Source of the DNA: Terriglobia bacterium
GTDB taxonomy: Bacteria > Acidobacteriota > Terriglobia > Terriglobales > Acidobacteriaceae
DNA length: 64,000 bases
Reading direction: 5' to 3'
Assembly: GCA_020073165.1 (NCBI GenBank)
Contig: JAIQFP010000008.1
Location: 186,001-250,000, forward strand
Of this stretch, positions 28,333 to 35,817 are shown one piece after another (positions within the stretch are counted from its first letter, which is position 1; every line of letters begins with the position of its first letter). A model generated the notes under the pieces. The model was not told the origin of the DNA, did no database searches, and was given only the letters and a program-made list of their open reading frames with translations. Both the position numbers and the translations under genes were made by a program.

Positions 28333-29127
28333 TCACCGAAAGCGCGGCCGCTCTTCCCTCTCCCTCTCCCCCTCATGCCCGACCGCAAGCCCCGCCAGAT
28401 AAGCCCCCGGAGTCGCCCCAATCCAGGACCCGAACAACCAGTGGTACATCGCGGCAAAGACCACCGCCACCGTACACCCCAGACCCAACCCGATCGGCCA
28501 CGTGGGGAACACGTGGGTCATCGCCAACGACACCACGGAAAACAGCAGCACCGCGCTGCTCAGAATCAGCCCATCCAGCAAGCGCGCGAGGCTGCGCGCC
28601 GAAATCGGAATCGGACACCAGAACAGCCGCAAGCGCTCCCGCGGCACTGCCCGCTCCGCCGGCGCCAGAGCCAGCGCCGGACGCCGCGGCCCCGAGAACA
28701 CCAGCTGGGTCGCAGACTCACCCGGGGCATGGTGAATGAACACCGAATCCGTCCCGTACGCCGCGTGGGCCCGCGCCAGAAGCTGGGTGAACACCCAGTC
28801 CTTGAGCGAACGCTGCGCCCGCGGTGGAAGCTCCAGAAACTCGACCCCGGCCTGTCCCAACTCGTCCGCCCACACCACCCGGCCGCTGGTCTCCACCCGG
28901 GTGCGCGGACTCGCCAGCTCAAAGCGCAGATGCACCTGCTGGTCCACGCGCAGCGGCGCCGCCGCCTGCACCGCCAGCCCCGCCTCGCTGATCTCCCGGA
29001 TGACGCCCCCGTTGGCCTGGTCCAGATTGACGTACGTCAAGGCATGCACCCGGTAGCGGTAGTGGCGGCGCTTGGGACGGATCACCCCGGGAACATGCCC
29101 TGCAGGGGCAGCCAGCGAAGAGTCCAT
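28333..29127 (-). CDS. PilZ domain fused to an RDD-like membrane domain
   Basis: 264 residues from ATG 29127 (MDSSLAAPAG); a longer in-frame reading to 29235 adds an unlikely leader. PilZ at about 19-115 with RRHYRYR (RxxxR) and EISEAG (46-51) for the DxSxxG position. Then a linker and two membrane helices (about 181-203 LLDGLILSSAVLLFSVVS and 212-231), followed by YHWLFGSWIGATPGAYLAGL, which matches the GATxGK end of RDD domains with Ala in place of Lys. A cytoplasmic c-di-GMP sensor coupled to a membrane protein is the likely arrangement. Function unknown. Confidence 0.75.
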   Translation of the reverse strand: MDSSLAAPAGHVPGVIRPKRRHYRYRVHALTYVNLDQANGGVIREISEAGLAVQAAAPLRVDQQVHLRFELASPRTRVETSGRVVWADELGQAGVEFLELPPRAQRSLKDWVFTQLLARAHAAYGTDSVFIHHAPGESATQLVFSGPRRPALALAPAERAVPRERLRLFWCPIPISARSLARLLDGLILSSAVLLFSVVSLAMTHVFPTWPIGLGLGCTVAVVFAAMYHWLFGSWIGATPGAYLAGLAVGHEGEREREERPRFR

Positions 29128-29185
29128 GCCCAGATGGTAGCTCTGGGTTGGAAATGGCCTCAGTGACCGAATTGGTTCAGGGCCG

Positions 29186-29491
29186 TCAGGCAGGACGCTT
29201 CTCGGAGGGCGGAACTTCACGCGGCACCTTGCCACCGTGCGCGCGGTCCCACGCGATCAGGCGGTTCAGGTCGTAGCTGTAGGGTCCGTAAGCGCGAAAT
29301 TCATCGACGTCGAACAGCCGTTTGATGCCGCAGCCCATGCAGACCTGGTAGGAATGCTCCTGGGCACGAACCGGCCAACTCATCTTGGAATGCCAGCAGC
29401 CGCGAAACGCCATCACCGCAGCGCCGGCCAAACCCGTGGCCATCAGGCCCAGAGGCCACAGCCAGCTCGACTTCTTCTTCACTTCACTCAC
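29186..29491 (-). CDS. Small membrane protein with CxxC motif
   Basis: About 101 residues from GTG 29491; the start is uncertain since the reading frame is open to 29608 and the first ATG of the core (MATGLAGAAV) is at 29437. It has one hydrophobic helix (LWPLGLMATGLAGAAVMAF) and then CWHSKMSWPVRAQEH, VCMGCGIKRLFD, AYGPYSYDLNRLIAWDRAHGG. The CMGCG pair may bind metal together with another cysteine. I recognise no characterised family. Upstream of the PilZ-RDD gene on the same strand, 58 bp apart. Confidence 0.6.
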   Translation of the reverse strand: MSEVKKKSSWLWPLGLMATGLAGAAVMAFRGCWHSKMSWPVRAQEHSYQVCMGCGIKRLFDVDEFRAYGPYSYDLNRLIAWDRAHGGKVPREVPPSEKRPA

Positions 29492-29749
29492 CTGACCACA
29501 GCCTGTAACTACTTCTAACAATTCAGGATATGCGCAAGGGCGGGCAAGTGCAATGGCACGAATTTGCCAGATCGGGAGATGGCCCGAAATTGGCTTACGA
29601 AAGAGCACCTTGGCAGTCCCAACCTTCGTGCACCGGGAGTTATTGCGAATGGGGGCAAACCCCTGTAACTTACTGCTGTTGCCTCAGATTGCAGGCAGGA
29701 AGCGTCAGCGGCGTACAAACTCGGCCTGGGAGGAATTTCCACCGGTTTC

Positions 29750-31933
29750 ATGAGCGCCAATCCAACCAACGCGGGCCTTGGATTCGCGACGCACATGGGC
29801 GCAACCGGCACCGCTCCCGCGAAACCTGAAACCGCTCCGTCTTCCCCGGGTCACGAAGCCCTGCAAGCCCTGCTGGCTTTTTCTTCCCTTCACGAACAGA
29901 TTCGACAACGCCGCGCGCGTGAACTGCGCAACGGCGAGCGCCTCAGTACCGAAGACGCCTGGGAGCTTGAACAGTTTGTTCTGGACGAAGTGCTGCAACT
30001 GGTGGCGGAACGAGCACTGGCGATCACCGGCGCTGACGGCGTGGCCATCGCCCTGGCGGAAGGAGAGGCGATCATCTGCCGGGGTTCCGCAGGAGAGATT
30101 GCCCCCGATCCGGGCGTGCGTCTGGATCCGAACTCGGGATTTTCCGGAGCCTGTTTCCGTACCGGCCGGATCATCCGCTGCGACGACGCGGAGAACGATC
30201 CGCGGGTCAACGTCCAGGCCGCCCACCGTTTAGGTGCGCGCTCCATGGTGGCCGTGCCGCTGGCCGGACAGCACAGCGTGATCGGATTGCTGGAGGCGTT
30301 CTCCTACGACGCTTTCGGTTTCAACGACAGCGATGTTCGCAGCCTGAATCTTCTCGCCGAACTGATCCTGGCAGCCATGCGTCCGGAAGAAGAAGACCGC
30401 ATGGCCGAAATCGCACAGCGTGTGGCCACTCAGGCGGAAGCGCCGCTTGAGACCGCCGAGCCCGCAGTTCCCAACGGCCAAGCGGAACCATCTCGGGAAA
30501 TTTCTAAGGAGGTCAGGGAGCCAGAGCCGCTGGAGCCCGCCCCGGTTCCTGCAGTTTTCTCGGAGTACCGGGAGGCCGAGAGTTCCCGGCCCGGCCTGCT
30601 CGTGGTGCTGGCAGTCGTACTGGTCGCCATCGCGCTGGGCGGGGGACTGTGGTGGAAGATGCGGCAGAAGCCTGGCGTAGTGAGTTCCCGCCCGCAGCCG
30701 GTTGCACCTGCTCCTGTGCCGTCGCCGTTGCCGGCCCTGCCTGCCGCTAGCCAAAGCCACACCGCACCTGCCATTCAGGAAAAGCTTGCGTTACTTCCGC
30801 AAGTTACCGGAATTCGCCACTGGTCCTCAGCCGACTCCAGTACCGTAGTGGTTGATCTTCAGGACCAGGTCCAGTACGAAGCCCACCGCCTCAGCGACCC
30901 CGAGCGCATTTACTTCGACCTGCAGGACACTGCGCTCGCTCCCGGACTCTTTGGGAAAACGATTGAAATTCGTGATGCGCTTTTGGTGCGGGTTCGCATC
31001 GCCCAGCCTATGCCGGGCGTAACCCGGGTGGTGCTGGAGACCAAGGGCGGCTCGGATTTCTCGGTCAGCCTGGAAAGGAATCCTTATCGGCTCGTGGTTG
31101 AGGTACGCGCCCCCGGAGCAGCCGCGCGGCCTCGGGCGAGAGTCGATCTTTTCGCTCCCGTGGCTCCACCGCCAGCCCGCCCCCTCACATCCTCGGCTAA
31201 GTCTGCAGATGACACCCGGCTGCGCGCCCATGTGCCGAAGTTCCGCATTGTGCTCGATGCCGGACATGGCGGGTGGGATTTGGGCACCGTTGGCCGTCAG
31301 GGCTTGCTGGAAAAAGACGTTGTGCTGGATATTGTGCAGCGCCTGGGGACCCTGATCGAAAGCCGCTCAGGTGCGGAGGTGATTTACACCCGCTCCGATG
31401 ATACCTATGTCGCCTTGGAGCGGCGTGCCGAGATCGCCAACCAAACACAGTCGGACTTCTTCGTCTCGATCCATGCCAATTACAGCGACGACGCTTCCGC
31501 ACGAGGCGTAGAAACCTATTACACCAATACATTCTCGTCGGTGAACGCCCACAGCCACGAAACGGATATCACCGGCAATCCTCTGCAAACCGTCAGCTTC
31601 GCCAACGTGGATATCCGGGAAAAGGTGCAGGAGTCCCGCAAGTTTGCCGCCAGCGTGCAGCACTCACTTTTTGCCACGTTGGCCGCAAAGAACCCCGGCA
31701 TTCGCAACCGCGGCGTGAAAGAAGCTTCCTACGTCGTGCTGACCGGCACTTCCATGCCCGCGATCCTGGCGGAGGTCTCCTTCGTCAGCAGCCCCACCGA
31801 CGAAACCAACCTGCAGAACTCAAAGTATCGCCAGCAGATTGCCGACGCGCTTTACAAAGGTATTGCTCGCTTCGCCGCCGATTCCCACAAGGTGAAGCTG
31901 GCCAGCGCCTCCGCCAAACCAAGCGGGCAATAG
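29750..31933 (+). CDS. GAF sensor - transmembrane - AMIN - N-acetylmuramoyl-L-alanine amidase fusion
   Basis: 727 residues. Domains in order: Pro/Ala leader 1-74; GAF about 75-215 (ITGADGVAIALAEG, FSGACFRTGRIIRCDDAEND, GARSMVAVPLAGQ, VIGLLEAFS); linker; one membrane helix 281-302; Pro-rich linker; AMIN domain about 351-455 (VVVDLQDQVQYEAHRLS, RIYFDLQDT, TRVVLETKGG); Amidase_3 about 498-712. Zinc and catalytic residues are present: His506 (DAGHGG), Glu521 (LEKDVV), His575 (SIHANYS), Glu675 (ILAEVSF). It cuts the MurNAc-L-Ala bond and AMIN may target it to the septum or cell wall. Topology predicts GAF in the cytoplasm and amidase in the periplasm. I know of no characterised protein with this layout. 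ATG 29750 follows GGGAGGAATT. Confidence 0.93.
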   Translation: MSANPTNAGLGFATHMGATGTAPAKPETAPSSPGHEALQALLAFSSLHEQIRQRRARELRNGERLSTEDAWELEQFVLDEVLQLVAERALAITGADGVAIALAEGEAIICRGSAGEIAPDPGVRLDPNSGFSGACFRTGRIIRCDDAENDPRVNVQAAHRLGARSMVAVPLAGQHSVIGLLEAFSYDAFGFNDSDVRSLNLLAELILAAMRPEEEDRMAEIAQRVATQAEAPLETAEPAVPNGQAEPSREISKEVREPEPLEPAPVPAVFSEYREAESSRPGLLVVLAVVLVAIALGGGLWWKMRQKPGVVSSRPQPVAPAPVPSPLPALPAASQSHTAPAIQEKLALLPQVTGIRHWSSADSSTVVVDLQDQVQYEAHRLSDPERIYFDLQDTALAPGLFGKTIEIRDALLVRVRIAQPMPGVTRVVLETKGGSDFSVSLERNPYRLVVEVRAPGAAARPRARVDLFAPVAPPPARPLTSSAKSADDTRLRAHVPKFRIVLDAGHGGWDLGTVGRQGLLEKDVVLDIVQRLGTLIESRSGAEVIYTRSDDTYVALERRAEIANQTQSDFFVSIHANYSDDASARGVETYYTNTFSSVNAHSHETDITGNPLQTVSFANVDIREKVQESRKFAASVQHSLFATLAAKNPGIRNRGVKEASYVVLTGTSMPAILAEVSFVSSPTDETNLQNSKYRQQIADALYKGIARFAADSHKVKLASASAKPSGQ

Positions 31934-32356
31934 AACTCGGCTCCGGGGCCAAAACCGTTGTGAACCGTTATAAGCGGTTTCACTGGTGGCCGGGGCTGTT
32001 CTCTCCCCCCTAACGGCGAGCCCGCACAGGCTCAGCACCCGGAATCCTTGTTGGTGTAATCGCGATGTTACACCAACTAGCAATCGTCCAGTCGCACTTG
32101 CACTAGGGGCAACTCCGTCGTCTCCCATAGCTGCACAGTTTCGGACAAATCAAACCCACCGCGCTGGCGCGCCTCCTCACCCCACTGAGTGATTGATCTC
32201 ACTTACAGACCACCCAAGAACCTGTAAACGGGAGCTGTTGTATCGGCCCACCGGCCCCTGCCTAGCTTCCATGCTCCCCTGCCGCGAGTTTTGGGAAGCG
32301 AACTCGCTGCAGCGACCACCGCAACTGTTCGCTAGCCATTCACAAGGAGACACTGT
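31934..32356. promoter_or_regulatory. 423-bp regulatory region upstream of the SGNH-like gene
   Basis: No gene. It holds TTGGTGTAA-TCGCGATG-TTACACCAA (32051-32076), a 9-bp inverted repeat around TCGCGA, with the 14-mer ATCGCGATGTTACA at 32059-32072, and a CRP/FNR-like palindrome GTGATTGATCTCAC at 32189-32202, respectively 285 and 155 bp before the start codon. The same two motifs lie upstream of the HAF-repeat gene at similar distances. Confidence 0.45.
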
Positions 32357-33877
32357 ATGAAGCATCTGCTTCTGTTCATCGTCCTTGCATTTCCTTTCGC
32401 AGTGATCACCGTTTCCCACGCCGCAGCCGACGAGGCGTGCTCCAACACGCCCAGTGTGCCTGCTGACTTCAATTTTGCAAACAGTGCGTGCAAAAACCTC
32501 AATGTGGACACCTTTCACCCCAAGCCACTCATAGATGGAACGGGCCTTCTCTACGGCAACACAGGTGAAGTAATGAACCTGTACGGCATCTACGGCAACG
32601 ATGAGCACACATCCAGTTATCAGGAGGCGCAACAGCACTACACCGAGGGGACGAATCGGGCGCAGGCGATCAGGCCGTTGTGCCAAAACGGTAACCCTCC
32701 AGATACTGGTGGGTGCCCAGACGGTAAGCCCGCCAGGATCGTTTTCCTCGTCCTCGGCCTTTCCAACTGCGACATCGAAGTCTGTGGAGGCCACTCGAAT
32801 GCCTGGGACCCGCAGCGCAAGAACCACCAACCGCCCCTGGACCAGCTCGCGGGGCAGCCCTGCGCCACGAAGTGTCCGAACTTGAACAACCCGGAAGGAG
32901 GACTAGCCTGGAACAAAGCCGTCAGAGACGGCGTCTGGGACGGAGTAAGCCAGCTCTCGTTCTTGGAGCAGATCTATCCGGACAACGATCCCCTTCACTG
33001 GCTGGTCGGTCCGGACATGGTGGTGTTTGACGGGGCGTTCGGCGGGCAAACTCTCGATGCCTGGGACCCAACATCCCTGGGATACTACTGGAACAACCCC
33101 TGTCCTTGGGACGCATTCACCGATAACAACCCGGAATGCAACTATTATCGGGTTGCGGATGATCTGCGCAGGAACGACTTCGCAGAAGCTCAAGTGCAGG
33201 CCATCTTCTTGAAGTCTTCGACGAGTTTTCCGACTTGCGACCTGCAACATGCGTTCTGTCCCAGCAGCACCCTGCCGGATGCTTACCAGTCCGAGCAGTA
33301 CCTGGGCAACATCTTGCGGTATCTAAAGTGCTGCAAGCTGAATGGGCAGCACATCTCCACCGGCGTTAAGCGCTACCCTAACCTGCAGCAGGTGTTCATC
33401 ACGACTCGCATTTACGGGGGATACGCGAACCAGGCAGCGCAGGAAGACCAGAATCCACACGCCTGCCTCAGCCCCGAGCCCTTTGCCTTTGAAGAGGGCT
33501 TTGCGGTGCAGCGTGCGATTGTGGCGCAGATCAAGCAAGGTGGAGGGGAACCACCTATCGAGTACGCCGGAGACGTGAGCTACGATGTGGCTCCGTGGTT
33601 CGACTGGGGCCCGTACCTCTGGGCGGACGGGGAGACTACCAATGGAGCGGGAATAAAGTGGTGTAACGCACAGGGCGATTTCGCCTGTGGCGAAGAGCGC
33701 GATGTTCGCTATGGGGATATTGATCCCCAATACAAGACAACCTACTGGGGTGACTTCACCCACCCCACCGCCAGCGCTGCAAAGAAAGTAGCGGATCAGT
33801 TAGTGAAATTCATCGGAAAAGGGTCTGGCGGCCTCCAAGCGGGTTCACCGTTTGTGACGCCTTGGATTGAAAAGTAG
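32357..33877 (+). CDS. Secreted SGNH/GDSL-like protein of unknown substrate
   Basis: 506 residues. ATG 32357 is preceded by AAGGAGAC. Signal peptide about 1-24 (HLLLFIVLAFPFAVITVSHA/AAD). The mature protein carries many cysteines, suggesting disulfides. Two motifs fit the SGNH hydrolase pattern: FLVLGLSNCD in the N-terminal third (block I, with Ser-Asn) and WGDFTHPTASAAKKVADQLV at the C-terminus (block V Asp-x-x-His as DFTH). VVFDGAFGGQTLDAWD in the middle may supply the Gly. The catalytic role is inferred from these motifs only. A long hairpin follows, separating it from the convergent HAF-repeat gene. Confidence 0.65.
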   Translation: MKHLLLFIVLAFPFAVITVSHAAADEACSNTPSVPADFNFANSACKNLNVDTFHPKPLIDGTGLLYGNTGEVMNLYGIYGNDEHTSSYQEAQQHYTEGTNRAQAIRPLCQNGNPPDTGGCPDGKPARIVFLVLGLSNCDIEVCGGHSNAWDPQRKNHQPPLDQLAGQPCATKCPNLNNPEGGLAWNKAVRDGVWDGVSQLSFLEQIYPDNDPLHWLVGPDMVVFDGAFGGQTLDAWDPTSLGYYWNNPCPWDAFTDNNPECNYYRVADDLRRNDFAEAQVQAIFLKSSTSFPTCDLQHAFCPSSTLPDAYQSEQYLGNILRYLKCCKLNGQHISTGVKRYPNLQQVFITTRIYGGYANQAAQEDQNPHACLSPEPFAFEEGFAVQRAIVAQIKQGGGEPPIEYAGDVSYDVAPWFDWGPYLWADGETTNGAGIKWCNAQGDFACGEERDVRYGDIDPQYKTTYWGDFTHPTASAAKKVADQLVKFIGKGSGGLQAGSPFVTPWIEK

Positions 33878-33891
33878 GACTATCGTGCAAG

Positions 33892-33931
33892 GACTCGCGC
33901 TGTGCGAGACAAACGCCGCTCAGCGCGAGTC
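33892..33931. terminator. Hairpin between convergent genes
   Basis: GACTCGCGCTG, 18-nt loop, CAGCGCGAGTC, a perfect 11-bp stem midway between the SGNH-like and HAF-repeat genes. No strong T-tract on either side. Confidence 0.5.
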
Positions 33932-33942
33932 AGACTGGAAGA

Positions 33943-34830
33943 TCAGGGGAGTTCTAACTCCGTGATTGGACTCGTTACAAAGGCATGCCAGGTCGTGAAA
34001 TCGTCTGTGTAACCGCCGACGATCTGTCCAGCGTTGTTAATGCCACCAGCCGCTGTGAAGAGCGCCCCGGGGAAGCCAAACGAATAATATTTGCCATTCT
34101 TCAGAACGAAACCGTACGAGAAGGAACCAACGTTGTACCAGCCCACAACCACACCATGGTCATTGATGCCTAACGGCCTGGTCTCGAACGCGCCCGGAAA
34201 GGCAATGGTCTTGAACGCTCCGTTGGCGTACAGCCAGCCATTCTCATCTGCGTGTCCAACCACCTTCCCGAAGTTATTGATTCCCATTCCGAACACGTAG
34301 ACGAAGCTCCCCGGAGGGTAGAGGCGTTTGAACTTCTGCCCTTGCTTTTCAAATCCCTGAGTTGTATAGATCGTGCCCGCACCACCCACCACTTGTCCGG
34401 CGTTGTTGATGCCGTTGGCAAAGGTTGTCTGGCGGCCGAGCTTTACTGGGGTGAACGCCGTCCCATCATAAGTAAAGCTGTACACCGGGCCTTGACCAGC
34501 GTACCCGACGATGAGTCCCCCATCGTTAATTCCGAGCGGAACCGTGAAGTCTGGGACAGCAGGGTAGTCGAAGTAGGCAAAAGTTCCGTTGGTGAGGAGA
34601 AAACCGTGGGAGTCATTGCTTGTGCTTTGACCGTAATTCCCGACGATCTGCCCCGCCGAATTGATGCCATTAGCGATAGTAAAGACAGCCCCCGGCACGT
34701 CTATCGTGGTAAAGGTCATGTGCAGTTCACGGACAGCAGGCTTCGGCTGCGCCTGGGCCATGCAGGCATGACTCAGCAAACCACACAGAAGCACAAGCGG
34801 GAGCAACGCGGAACTGCGAAGGAACGTCAT
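33943..34830 (-). CDS. Secreted HAF-repeat protein
   Basis: 295 residues from ATG 34830, with GGAGGCGG upstream; a longer in-frame reading to 34947 is rejected. Signal peptide about 1-27 (LLPLVLLCGLLSHACMAQA/QPK). At least six HAF-type repeats of about 40 residues: NGINSAGQIVGNYG, LGINDGGLIVGYAG, NGINNAGQVVGGAG, MGINNFGKVVGHAD, LGINDHGVVVGWYN, GGINNAGQIVGGYT. Each is flanked by short strands such as GFLLTNGTFAYFDYP. These form a beta-propeller-like extracellular structure. Function unknown; common in Acidobacteriota. Confidence 0.85.
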   Translation of the reverse strand: MTFLRSSALLPLVLLCGLLSHACMAQAQPKPAVRELHMTFTTIDVPGAVFTIANGINSAGQIVGNYGQSTSNDSHGFLLTNGTFAYFDYPAVPDFTVPLGINDGGLIVGYAGQGPVYSFTYDGTAFTPVKLGRQTTFANGINNAGQVVGGAGTIYTTQGFEKQGQKFKRLYPPGSFVYVFGMGINNFGKVVGHADENGWLYANGAFKTIAFPGAFETRPLGINDHGVVVGWYNVGSFSYGFVLKNGKYYSFGFPGALFTAAGGINNAGQIVGGYTDDFTTWHAFVTSPITELELP

Positions 34831-35168
34831 AGAAACCGCCTCCAGACAGGGGCAGAGGGAGCGATCTGAACTTCGGCCATTATCCTTGTCGCCGAACCAG
34901 CCGTCAATTTGCAAGGGCCTGGGTCGGGCGTTTAGAGCCGCTGCCATGTTCGCGTATTGTGTAGCAGCAGGCAGTGACCTGGATCACAATCCTCGGGAAT
35001 CACACCTAATGGCGGCCTCATCTGGAGGAACCCGTGAGTAACTGGCGTAAACAGATTACACTCATTGACGTTCCCGAAGGGGTGTTCTTGCACCAAAAGC
35101 AGGTCAATGAGTGCTATCGCGATGTTACAACAATGACCGCCGGACGCGGCCTGCTGGAGTGTTGATTA
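34831..35168. promoter_or_regulatory. Regulatory region upstream of the HAF-repeat gene
   Basis: 338 bp. It contains the CRP/FNR-like palindrome GTGACCTGGATCAC at 34974-34987, the 14-mer ATCGCGATGTTACA at 35116-35129, and an inverted repeat CACTCATTGAC / GTCAATGAGTG (about 35059-35113). The first two are 144 and 286 bp before the HAF gene start, a layout mirrored upstream of the SGNH-like gene. A copy of the GTAACTGGCGTAAACA element begins near 35038. Confidence 0.45.
35038..35064. repeat. GTAACTGGCGTAAACA element, copy 1
   Basis: GTAACTGGCGTAAACA, 3-nt spacer, TTACACTCA. A second copy with a longer spacer lies near 35694-35726; the two flank the hypothetical gene 35169-35675. Confidence 0.5.
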
Positions 35169-35675
35169 CTAAAGCAGTTGCTTAGTTCGTGGAAATTCCT
35201 GCTCTGAGAAGGCCGTGTTCAGCTGCTGCAAGCGAGGTCGCAATAAAGTCGCTGCGCCAGCCAGATCATTCACGATGTCTCGTTCCGAGAAACGCCGTTG
35301 CTCTAGCGCGGCGATCAGGGGACCAAGTTCGTAGCTGTCTCTCGGAGCGTGACGCGGTGCGACACACACTGTTGTATCTCCCCGACCCCTTGTGATTATT
35401 ACCAGCAGGTTCTCCCAAGGAATTGTGAGGGAAGCGTAGTCGAACGGGTGAATCGTAGTGGGACCTGAAAAGTCCACCTGCGACTGTGAGGTGAGGAAAT
35501 AAAGGTTCGCCTGCACGTTGTCCCACAGAGCGCGGTTCGCTTTACGTTGCAGCCATGGATCGAGCCACCACGCAAAAGCGATGTTGTAAACCAATTTGAC
35601 GATGAACCCAAGGCCCAAGAAGAGCGGCGTTAGAAACTTCAACACGCGACGCTTGGCACTTCGATCCACACTCAA
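35169..35675 (-). CDS. Hypothetical membrane protein
   Basis: 168 residues from TTG 35675; GTG 35669 is an alternative. There is no clear ribosome-binding site for either. One membrane segment at about residues 16-37 (LTPLFLGLGFIVKLVYNIAFAWWL), followed by a soluble domain ending in helical QRRFSERDIVNDLAGAATLLRPRLQQLNTAF. The middle has YASLTIPWENLLVIITRGRGDTTVCVAP, a possible beta-sheet. No recognised family. Flanked by two copies of a repeated element (35038 and 35694). Confidence 0.6.
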   Translation of the reverse strand: MSVDRSAKRRVLKFLTPLFLGLGFIVKLVYNIAFAWWLDPWLQRKANRALWDNVQANLYFLTSQSQVDFSGPTTIHPFDYASLTIPWENLLVIITRGRGDTTVCVAPRHAPRDSYELGPLIAALEQRRFSERDIVNDLAGAATLLRPRLQQLNTAFSEQEFPRTKQLL

Positions 35676-35693
35676 ATATTACTGCCATGCGCC

Positions 35694-35726
35694 GTAGCTG
35701 GCGTAAACAAGGCGTTTACACTCAGA
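35694..35726. repeat. GTAACTGGCGTAAACA element, copy 2
   Basis: GTAGCTGGCGTAAACA then AGGCGTTTACACTCA; contains the internal palindrome GTAAAC-AAGGC-GTTTAC. An inverted partial copy (GCCAGTTACG) is near 35750. Confidence 0.5.
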
Positions 35727-35817
35727 ACGCCGTCGCAAGCAATGGGCCAGTTACGGGAGCCGCTACTCCTGCGTTCTCCTCTGTTGACGCACCCGATGGC
35801 TGGGTGGAAGCGCCTGG

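Noticed and set aside
35035-35770. Possible integron attC sites around the 168-residue gene
   Set aside because: The elements lack matching RYYYAAC and GTTRRRY core sites, and no integrase is present; kept only as a repeated element.
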